A DNA stretch of 5,438 bases. It comes from an uncultured Clostridia bacterium. GTDB taxonomy: Bacteria > Bacillota > Clostridia > Oscillospirales > Acutalibacteraceae. The notes beneath the pieces are model-generated. The model did no database searches. It saw only the letters and a program-made list of their open reading frames with translations, and was not told the origin of the DNA. Location: the NCBI GenBank assembly GCA_947165115.1, contig CAMUZD010000139.1, positions 1 to 5,438 of the forward strand. Direction: 5' to 3'. The translations under genes and the position numbers were made by a program. Positions 1 through 5,438 of the stretch are shown one piece after another; position 1 is the first letter of the stretch, and every line of letters starts with the position of its first letter.

Positions 1-403
1 GATTGAATTCAGCAACTTTGATATCACCAAGCAGGTGGCGGTTCATTCTGTAATAATACTCCGCCAGAGTTTCATCGTGTTTCGGATGACTTGATTCAAG
101 CATAACGATATACTTGTCAACGCTGTCGGGGAGAAATGATAGATAAAACGCCGCTTCGTTGCAAAACCCCATTTTTGCGCTCGGAACATTGCCCGTTTCG
201 GTCCATGTATATCTTTTGCACTCAACGGCTATTGAACCGTCAGCCGATACAAGGTCAAATTTATGTTCCTTCTTTTCTTCCGAACCAAAACCGATGGCTA
301 TTTTCTTTTCCAAAATGAATTCTTTCTTGAATTTTTGTGTTAAGAATTCAGCAGTTCTTTTCTGAAATTCCGCACCTTTGCGGGGATTGTCTCTGTTGCT
401 CAT
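1..403 (-). CDS. PD-(D/E)XK nuclease-like protein, 3' end cut off by the window edge
   Basis: From an ATG at 403-401 the minus strand stays open to base 1, giving 134 residues with no stop, so the C-terminus is missing. The visible part looks like a PD-(D/E)XK nuclease core. An early helix carries E12 (GAEFQ), followed by a strand with D50 (HKFDLVS) and then E61-C62-K63 (IAVECKRYTW), the D...ExK metal-binding pattern. This fold occurs in restriction and repair endonucleases, in restriction systems without a canonical HsdR, and in some non-catalytic relatives. The start lies 10 bases after the recombinase stop, with a modest purine-rich GAGAGTG upstream, so the two genes are probably cotranscribed. 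Cleavage activity and involvement in the neighbouring restriction-modification genes are inferences. I do not recognise a named family. It could also be a Holliday-junction or Mrr-like nuclease domain, or one part of a larger protein. Confidence 0.75.
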   Translation of the reverse strand, partial: MSNRDNPRKGAEFQKRTAEFLTQKFKKEFILEKKIAIGFGSEEKKEHKFDLVSADGSIAVECKRYTWTETGNVPSAKMGFCNEAAFYLSFLPDSVDKYIVMLESSHPKHDETLAEYYYRMNRHLLGDIKVAEFN

Positions 404-413
404 TTTATCACTC

Positions 414-1382
414 TCACGCTATATACTTTCTGTGCGCTGTTTTTACATTATTCTGGTTAACAATCGCGTATTGCATTGTGGTGTCAATCTGCGAATGACC
501 GAGGATTTTCTGCACCTGCTCTATCGGCATACCCTTGTCAATGGCGCGGGTTGCCATTGTTCGCCTGAATTTATGGGGGTGAATCTTCTCTATGTTCATC
601 CGCCTGCCGAGTTCGCGAATGCGTATTTCAACTCCGCTGATTTTCAGGCGGTTGTGCGGTGAATCCAGCGTAACAAACAGCGCAGGGTTATCATCATGCC
701 GCCCGGCAAGATAAGCTATGAGATGTAGCTTTGCTTTTGCGTCAAAATATACTCTGCGTTCCTTGTCGCCCTTGCCGAAAACAACGCACTCACGTTCTTC
801 AAAATTGATATCCGAAATATTCAGATTCACAAGCTCTCCGACTCTGATGCCGGTTGAATAAAGCAAATCAATCATCGCAAGGTCGCGGGAGCATCGACAG
901 TTATCCCTGAGAAGTTCAATCATTTCATCTGTAATAATTTCTTTGACCTGCTTTTTTGTCTTGATTTTGTGAATACGCCGCATCGGACTTTTCAAAATAT
1001 GATCCTCTTCCTCAAGCCAGGAAAAGAAACTTGAAAGATTTCGCCGAATATTGTCAACGGTGGAATTGCCGCAGTTGTTTCTGCCCTGATAAGCGGCAAG
1101 ATAGCCGCGGATTGCCTCGGTCGAAATCTGCCTGACGGGCTGAGTTACAGATTCAAAAAACGTGATGAGCGTTGTATCATAATATTTGATTGTTCTTTCT
1201 GAGCAGCCCTCGATTTTCTTTGCGTCAAGAAACATGCGCCTGTATTGTTCATTGGTAACTGTTTCCGGTTGCGGTTTGTTCAGCGCAAGCTTTTTAACCA
1301 AAACCTGCTGAAGCTTTTTCTGCTGTTCAATGCTCAGGCAGTCCGCCATTTCGTTGATGATTTCGCTGATAATGTTTTCCAT
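414..1382 (-). CDS. Tyrosine recombinase/integrase (XerC/D-like, hsdS-associated)
   Basis: This 322-residue protein is a complete tyrosine recombinase, which cuts and rejoins DNA at specific sites through a covalent 3'-phosphotyrosine. An N-terminal SAM-like core-binding domain spans about residues 45-125 (CSERTIKYYDTTL...). The catalytic domain follows from about 145. All active-site residues are visible: R180 (STGIRVGEL), K204 (GKGDKER), H270 and R273 (HPHKFRRT), H296 (LGHS) and Y305 (TTMQYAIV), nine residues after the histidine as usual. The ATG start has a GAGG ribosome binding site seven bases upstream. The gene lies 46 bases after hsdS and 10 before the nuclease-like gene. Recombinases of this type beside hsdS are known to invert target-recognition cassettes, as in the phase-variable pneumococcal SpnIII locus, so an hsdS-shuffling role is plausible. 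No partner cassette is in view; a generic mobile-element integrase is the alternative. Its coding DNA is locally GC-rich (37 of 60 bases at 1081-1140), unlike hsdS. Confidence 0.95.
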   Translation of the reverse strand: MENIISEIINEMADCLSIEQQKKLQQVLVKKLALNKPQPETVTNEQYRRMFLDAKKIEGCSERTIKYYDTTLITFFESVTQPVRQISTEAIRGYLAAYQGRNNCGNSTVDNIRRNLSSFFSWLEEEDHILKSPMRRIHKIKTKKQVKEIITDEMIELLRDNCRCSRDLAMIDLLYSTGIRVGELVNLNISDINFEERECVVFGKGDKERRVYFDAKAKLHLIAYLAGRHDDNPALFVTLDSPHNRLKISGVEIRIRELGRRMNIEKIHPHKFRRTMATRAIDKGMPIEQVQKILGHSQIDTTMQYAIVNQNNVKTAHRKYIA

Positions 1383-1428
1383 TGTAAAACCTCATTTCTG
1401 TATGATATACAACGGAAATGATAACATA

Positions 1429-2595
1429 TCAGCCGAAATATTTCTGCATTAAACTGTCAAATAAAAGCTGTGCTTCGTCAAGTGCCTTCTGCACGACAAC
1501 TTTTGATTTGTCGATTTGTGTTTTAAAATCTGCGAATTCCTGTTGAAGCTTTTTAGAAGGCATAATAATAGGAAAATCTTCAACTTGATCTAAATTGATT
1601 TGTCTTTTATCTATTCCGCCTACACAAACTTTCCTAATATACTTTCTATATGCTTCGCCAGTTAGAATAGTTACAACATATTCAGGAACAACTGTATCGT
1701 TTAACCTAACCAAATAAACATGTCCATTAATGTTTGCGGTGCCGTTTCCACCCAAATATAAAGCAGCTCTGCCTAAACTACTGTTTTCTGTATTTATTCT
1801 TCCAGTTTTTGTTATAAGAATATCTTTATAATTGACGGTACTTTTCTTCATCTTTTGATGCGTATCTTCATCAATGTAAGCAACATCAGACAAGTCTATT
1901 CTATTACGCCAAACATTCTGACTTCTAAGAAAAATAATTCCGTCATCCACATAGTTTTCGCTTCCTCCCTTTGGGGTATTTCCGTTTGTAATTAGTGTTG
2001 AAATTTCTTTTAATCTTTTCACTTTCCATTGTTTAGGGTTATCAATCGGTTCTCCAAACATCTCGACAAATCGGGCTTTTATGAGGTCATCGAGGGATTG
2101 GAGTTGTTGCGTTCGTAATTGTATTATTTTATATGTTTTCTCGAGGTTCAATGCATATTCAGACTGCATTTCTAAGCTAATATCAGGAACCTTTACTTCT
2201 TCAAGAACCTTTTTGCTTATCGCTTTAAATGTACTTCCGGTTCCTTTGCTATTTAGCTCTTCATTTTTTCCTTTAAGTAGCCAAAAAATGAACTCGGAAG
2301 ACACCATTGTTTTATTTGGCGTTATAGCTGCAAGTCCTCTTCCAATACAACATTTTTCTTTTGCATAATTCAAAGCTCCAATAGGTGCTCTAACAGATAT
2401 TAATATATCCTCTGCATTTGCTATTTTAGTCGGAGCGTTACACCATACTCTAACATTTGGATATCTTTCCCCAAAATCAGCATTTCCTTGAAAAAAAGGA
2501 ATACCATCAGATATATCGTTATAGCTCTTTGAGTCAGGCGATTGTCCCATATTAATAGAACAAACATCCTTCAAAAACTTGTATTCCATACTCAT
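1429..2595 (-). CDS. hsdS: Type I restriction-modification specificity subunit HsdS (two target-recognition domains)
   Basis: This 388-residue protein has the full-length two-repeat layout of HsdS, the subunit that reads the bipartite DNA target for an M2S methyltransferase (R2M2S with HsdR). Target-recognition domain 1 spans about residues 5-140 and contains the ILISVRAPIG and STFKAISKK motifs. A conserved helix covers about 141-182 (LDDLIKARFVEMFGEP). Domain 2 spans about 187-345 (ILITKTGR, VGGIDKRQINLDQV), and a second helix covers about 348-388. Each helix sets the spacing between the two half-sites. The gene starts 21 bases after the hsdM stop, which marks HsdM as its partner. The ATG at 2595 has AGGG immediately before it, while a second in-frame ATG at 2589 has the same AGGG six bases upstream, so the protein may start two residues later. 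Domain 1 is AT-rich compared with the central helix, as expected for swapped recognition domains. The target sequence cannot be read from the protein. Confidence 0.95.
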   Translation of the reverse strand: MSMEYKFLKDVCSINMGQSPDSKSYNDISDGIPFFQGNADFGERYPNVRVWCNAPTKIANAEDILISVRAPIGALNYAKEKCCIGRGLAAITPNKTMVSSEFIFWLLKGKNEELNSKGTGSTFKAISKKVLEEVKVPDISLEMQSEYALNLEKTYKIIQLRTQQLQSLDDLIKARFVEMFGEPIDNPKQWKVKRLKEISTLITNGNTPKGGSENYVDDGIIFLRSQNVWRNRIDLSDVAYIDEDTHQKMKKSTVNYKDILITKTGRINTENSSLGRAALYLGGNGTANINGHVYLVRLNDTVVPEYVVTILTGEAYRKYIRKVCVGGIDKRQINLDQVEDFPIIMPSKKLQQEFADFKTQIDKSKVVVQKALDEAQLLFDSLMQKYFG

Positions 2596-2599
2596 CCCT

Positions 2600-2615
2600 A
2601 CAAATCCGAATTTGT
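2600..2615. repeat. Perfect 6-bp inverted repeat in the hsdM-hsdS gap
   Basis: The arms acaaat (2600-2605) and atttgt (2610-2615) are exact reverse complements around a four-base loop. In the transcript this could form a small hairpin between the hsdM stop and the AGGG in front of hsdS. The stem is AT-rich and hence weak, and it lacks a following U-run, so it is not a terminator. A role in hsdS translation or as a recombination end is only a possibility. Confidence 0.4.
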
Positions 2616-2616
2616 T

Positions 2617-4116
2617 CTACATTCCGAGAAGGCTTTTCAGTGCCTTCATCTCATTACCGATTTCAGTTTCAAGTTCTTCAAGTTTTGCTATTATTTCCTC
2701 TGTCGGCGGATATTCCACTGCGACATACTCGGTCTTTTTATATTTGTTGATTGAAAGGTCGTAATCGTTATCAACTATTTCCTGCTTAGGCACAAAGAAA
2801 CTCTGTTCGGTTCGTTCTCTGCCATCTTCGCCGGCAGGATTGTTAAAGCGTTCTATGATATCGGGAATGTCATTTTGCTCAATAGGAGATCGCTTATCAT
2901 CAAGCGAATACCCATCCGCTTTCATATCATAAAACCAAACTTTATCAGTGCCGCCTGAATTTGTTTTAGTGAAAACAAGAATAGCTGTAGAAACTCCGGC
3001 ATAGGGCTTGAACACACGGGAAGGCATAGATATAACTGCAACAAGCTTCTGATTGTCAACAAGCTCTTTTCTGATTGACTTGTGTGCTGTTGACGAACCG
3101 AAAAGAACACCGTCGGGAACAATTGAAGCGCATCTTCCTCCGACTTTAAGCGAGCGAAGGAAAAGAGCAAGGAACAGAAGCTCTGTTTTTCTTGTTTTGC
3201 ATAGTGCAAGAATATCTTTGCTGATTTCTTCCTGGAAAACGCTGCCTGTAAAAGGCGGGTTCGCAAGGCAGAGGGTATAACATTCCCTTGCCTCGTTATC
3301 ACCTGAAAGAGAATCCTGATATTTGATGTTGGGGTTTTCGACTCCGTGAAGCATCATGTTCATCGCGCCGATACGAAGCATAGACTGGTCTGTGTCAAAG
3401 CCGGAGAACATTTCAGATTTATAATAATCCTGATTTGTTTTCTTCATAAGTTCCGCGGCATAATGTGTGCTGACATAGTTGGCGCAGTCAAGCAGAAAGC
3501 CTGCCGAGCCCATGGCCGGATCCAGTATTTTGTCATCCATCTGCGGCTTCATAAGCTCAACCATCATATGGATAATATGACGGGGAGTTCTGAACTGGCC
3601 GTTTTCGCCGGCAGCTGCAATTTTGCCGAGAAGGTATTCATAAACATCGCCCATGATATCCTTGTTGTTCATATCAAGAGCGTCGATACCGTCAACAACC
3701 TTTGCCAGAACTTTAGCGGTAGGAATAAGAAAGACAGTGTCTTTCATATATCTGCTGAACGCCGTATCTTTGCCTTCACCGATAGTTTTTATAAACGGGA
3801 AAACATAATTCTGAATATTGCTGAGCATTGCGCCGGGCTCAAAATTATGAAAAACGCTCCAGCGAAGATTATTATAATCGGTTTCAACTCTTGGATTCTC
3901 GCTGATTACGCAAATACCTTCACCAAAAACCTTTTTTGTGAGTTTAACGCCGAGAGCATTGGCGTTAGCTTCCTGCTTAAGCTGGTTGTCATCAAGCAGC
4001 TTCATAAACATCAGATAGGTTATCTGCTCAAGAACGGTAATCGGGCTGGTTATTCCGCCGGTCCATATAGTATCCCAAATCGAGTCAACTTTATTTCTGA
4101 GTTCTCCTGTAAGCAA
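2617..4116 (-). CDS. hsdM: Type I restriction-modification methyltransferase subunit HsdM (N6-adenine)
   Basis: This 499-residue protein is a typical full-length HsdM, which transfers a methyl group from S-adenosylmethionine to adenine N6 at targets selected by HsdS. An N-terminal HsdM_N-type helical domain covers about residues 1-150 (VLEQITYLMFMKLLDD). The catalytic domain follows: motif X region GQFRTPRHI (173-181), SAM-binding motif I DPAMGSAGF (199-207) and catalytic motif IV NPPF (286-289). DYDLSINKY (451-459) is the usual C-terminal signature, followed by a short helix (about 472-497) that commonly contacts HsdS. The start is TTG at 4116-4114, chosen because GGAGGT at 4130-4125 lies eight bases upstream; the second residue is leucine and no better ATG precedes it. 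The gene is 22 bases downstream of the unknown 177-residue gene and 21 upstream of hsdS. No key motif is missing, so it should be active. It is a separate methyltransferase from the one at the right edge. Confidence 0.97.
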   Translation of the reverse strand: MLTGELRNKVDSIWDTIWTGGITSPITVLEQITYLMFMKLLDDNQLKQEANANALGVKLTKKVFGEGICVISENPRVETDYNNLRWSVFHNFEPGAMLSNIQNYVFPFIKTIGEGKDTAFSRYMKDTVFLIPTAKVLAKVVDGIDALDMNNKDIMGDVYEYLLGKIAAAGENGQFRTPRHIIHMMVELMKPQMDDKILDPAMGSAGFLLDCANYVSTHYAAELMKKTNQDYYKSEMFSGFDTDQSMLRIGAMNMMLHGVENPNIKYQDSLSGDNEARECYTLCLANPPFTGSVFQEEISKDILALCKTRKTELLFLALFLRSLKVGGRCASIVPDGVLFGSSTAHKSIRKELVDNQKLVAVISMPSRVFKPYAGVSTAILVFTKTNSGGTDKVWFYDMKADGYSLDDKRSPIEQNDIPDIIERFNNPAGEDGRERTEQSFFVPKQEIVDNDYDLSINKYKKTEYVAVEYPPTEEIIAKLEELETEIGNEMKALKSLLGM

Positions 4117-4124
4117 TTCTTATT

Positions 4125-4130
4125 ACCTCC
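4125..4130 (-). promoter_or_regulatory. Strong ribosome binding site that fixes the TTG start of hsdM
   Basis: On the minus strand these bases read GGAGGT, a near-perfect Shine-Dalgarno sequence, eight bases before TTG at 4116. It is the best ribosome binding site in the window and decides the otherwise ambiguous non-ATG start of hsdM. It lies in the 22-base gap after the unknown gene, so hsdM can be translated independently at high rate. Confidence 0.85.
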
Positions 4131-4138
4131 AAATAAAA

Positions 4139-4672
4139 CTAATTAATAATTCCTGCACTAATCATTTCCTGCAGTTTGCATTTGAAATCGCTTTTTGTGA
4201 TTTTCAGGGCATTGCTTCCCATACGAATTACAGGCGGATAACCTTCTTCAGATTCTATCGCCGAAATCACGCTGCTATAATCTCCTTTGGAAGCGCCGCT
4301 ATGTGGCATCGGCCCAACTAATACAGCACTGTATGAAGGCTGCCATTGAATATTTCTAAAATTAAACTTCTTAGCATCTTCGTATTCAAGATAGAATTCA
4401 AACCTATCTTTTGCGATGCCGAGAGCCTTTGCCACCGACATAAGAACTTCGGCCTTGACATCCGTATAGCCGATAATAATTATTTTACCGGATTTAAAAA
4501 CTCGATAACCATTATCGCTTTTGAGTAAATAATCTAAACCTAATAACTCAAGAAGCTCCTCAAGCCTATCGGTTCTATTGAGTCGAGTAATTATTTCAAT
4601 TAAATTAGAGTTGATTTCCGCTCTTAATAATTCTTCAAGTTCGCTTAACTCTTCTATACCTAACAAAGTCAA
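4139..4672 (-). CDS. Unknown 177-residue protein between two methyltransferase genes
   Basis: I do not recognise this family. Residues 5-50 are leucine- and glutamate-rich and should be helical. From about residue 62 there is an alternating strand-helix pattern suggestive of a Rossmann-like or other three-layer fold: a hydrophobic strand KIIIIG (63-68), a helix around DVKAEVLMSVAKALGI, a strand at FEFYL, and a strand AVLVG (116-120) running into a glycine-rich loop GPMPHSGASKGD (120-131). There is no signal peptide or membrane segment. Its TTG overlaps the upstream TGA in a TTGA overlap, implying translational coupling to the M-S fusion. GAGGA sits nine bases before this TTG, while a second in-frame TTG at 4666 has GAGGG six bases upstream and is an equally good start. 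Coupling suggests a partner or regulator of the fusion methyltransferase. Ligand binding at the glycine loop is a guess from fold appearance only. The DNA is AT-rich (20 of 60 GC at 4501-4560). Confidence 0.85.
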   Translation of the reverse strand: MTLLGIEELSELEELLRAEINSNLIEIITRLNRTDRLEELLELLGLDYLLKSDNGYRVFKSGKIIIIGYTDVKAEVLMSVAKALGIAKDRFEFYLEYEDAKKFNFRNIQWQPSYSAVLVGPMPHSGASKGDYSSVISAIESEEGYPPVIRMGSNALKITKSDFKCKLQEMISAGIIN

Positions 4673-5438
4673 CCCTCGCTTTCCTCATCAAAAATGTGGG
4701 AGAGGTGGTTGGTCGCTTTGTTAAGCTTTAATCGATACAACTCGATTTCATCTAATGTTGCCCTATATTTGTCTGCAATAACTCTTTGTTTTTTAAGTTC
4801 CGGAAGAGGAATAATAATCTTCTTAAGCTTATCCACTCCGATATTGGGTATTGTCGCTCCTACAGTAATGCTTTTAAGAATAGCAATTCCCGTATCGCTT
4901 TCAAAAAACGCTTTCAAATAATACGGGTCAACTTTCTCTTCATCAAGTTCGATAATATAAAGATTACCGTTGGCGAGAATCTTTTGCCCTTCTTTGACAC
5001 TTGCTACAGCAACCTTATAAGGATAACCGTTTTTAGACATTATTAAGTCGTTGTTCTTTAAGCAGTATTTATTATTTTTAGGTTCTATATGAGTCAAATA
5101 CGGCAGCTCATCATCAATGATGCCGTTTTTAATGTTTGAAAGCATTAAATACTGACAATCAGTCGCTTCTGCAGAATTTAAGTCATCCAGTTGCTGCGCA
5201 GTGCAAGGGGCACCACGTGTGATAGATTTTATGACGCTCTCGAAAGCGACACCATTTTCAAAATCGGGTATCCTTTCAGCATAACGGCCGAAGTTTAATG
5301 AATATTCATTATTTCTCAACTCGTCAATATCTACTAATAAGCTTATTTCAGAGTCGTTATTAACAGCATCAACAATTGTTTGAATATCTGAGTCGCTGAA
5401 TTCGTTGCATCTGCGTCCCAGTTTAAAAGTCTTAGTTG
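4669..5438 (-). CDS. C-terminal part of a type I-like N6-methyltransferase fused to a single HsdS-like recognition domain (5' end outside window)
   Basis: The frame is open from the right edge to the TGA at 4671-4669, giving 255 visible residues. The TTG at 5319 lies inside this frame, so a stand-alone short protein starting there is unlikely. Residues 1-52 match the HsdM C-terminal tail: FSDSDIQTIVDAV (13-25) and NNEYSLNFGRY (42-52), the equivalent of the DYDLSINKY signature in the downstream HsdM. From about residue 60 it changes to HsdS-type sequence: DLIMSKNG (130-137) and GATIPNIGVDKLKKIIIPLP (193-212), followed by a spacer helix (about 213-250). Only one recognition domain and one helix are present, so a homodimer may rebuild a two-half-site reader. 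The catalytic SAM and NPPF motifs must lie beyond the edge and were not seen. The sequence differs from the downstream HsdS, so a second specificity is expected. The alternative is a separate short half-HsdS, but the HsdM-like tail argues against that. Confidence 0.82.
   Translation of the reverse strand, partial: TKTFKLGRRCNEFSDSDIQTIVDAVNNDSEISLLVDIDELRNNEYSLNFGRYAERIPDFENGVAFESVIKSITRGAPCTAQQLDDLNSAEATDCQYLMLSNIKNGIIDDELPYLTHIEPKNNKYCLKNNDLIMSKNGYPYKVAVASVKEGQKILANGNLYIIELDEEKVDPYYLKAFFESDTGIAILKSITVGATIPNIGVDKLKKIIIPLPELKKQRVIADKYRATLDEIELYRLKLNKATNHLSHIFDEESEG

Noticed and set aside
5..349. Three GAATTC sites within 350 bases at the left end
   Set aside because: They fall in ordinary codons (mostly Glu-Phe) of the nuclease-like gene; spacing is irregular and there is no repeat around them.
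378..662. Plus-strand open frame of 94 codons at the end of the recombinase
   Set aside because: It is antisense to the conserved catalytic C-terminus of the recombinase, and its translation has no coherent domain.
1383..1428. A possible promoter for the recombinase in the 46-base gap
   Set aside because: A TATCAT sequence resembles a -10 box, but nothing close to a -35 box lies at the proper distance upstream, so readthrough from hsdS is simpler.
2922..3302. A second minus-strand frame (126 codons) inside hsdM
   Set aside because: It is an out-of-frame reading within the catalytic region of hsdM, without independent signals.
3346..4146. A 266-codon open frame on the plus strand
   Set aside because: It lies wholly opposite hsdM, whose motifs are intact; the plus-strand translation shows no recognisable domain, so it is a codon-bias shadow.
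4669..5319. A stand-alone 216-residue half-HsdS protein starting at TTG 5319
   Set aside because: The frame stays open upstream to the window edge with HsdM-tail sequence, and no good ribosome binding site precedes that TTG.

Overview
The window is a stretch of an accessory, defence-type locus, almost certainly from a low-to-moderate GC Gram-positive bacterium (Clostridia-like, for example a gut Ruminococcaceae/Lachnospiraceae relative). That assignment is an inference from purine-rich ribosome binding sites, TTG start codons, moderate GC, and HsdM/HsdS/recombinase sequences of the type common in those groups; no taxonomic marker gene is present. Every supported gene lies on the minus strand, gaps are at most 46 bases and two genes overlap, so the whole window reads as one right-to-left operon that runs off both ends.

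In order of transcription (right to left) the layout is as follows. (1) 5438-4669 is the C-terminal part of a large methyltransferase. Its open frame continues to the right edge and carries an HsdM-like C-terminal tail followed directly by a single HsdS-like target-recognition half, so it looks like an M-S fusion and not a free short S protein. (2) 4672-4139 is a 177-residue protein of unknown function, overlapping the previous stop codon by four bases. (3) 4116-2617 is a complete HsdM (type I N6-adenine methyltransferase), starting at TTG behind a strong ribosome binding site. (4) 2595-1429 is a complete two-domain HsdS specificity subunit. (5) 1382-414 is a complete tyrosine recombinase with all catalytic residues. 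(6) 403-1 is the N-terminal part of a PD-(D/E)XK nuclease-like protein, truncated by the left edge.

The window therefore holds two different type I-like methylation modules back to back: an M-S fusion with an unknown partner, and a classical M+S pair. A recombinase and a small nuclease-like gene follow. No HsdR motor/endonuclease is visible; it may lie outside either edge. The recombinase next to hsdS is the gene arrangement known from phase-variable type I systems, where inversion swaps target-recognition domains. The second hsdS cassette and the long inverted repeats such switching needs are not in this window, so the switching role stays an inference. The least explained parts are the 177-residue protein and the nuclease-like gene. 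There is no intergenic stretch over 50 bases, no RNA gene, no CRISPR array and no insertion sequence that I can see.
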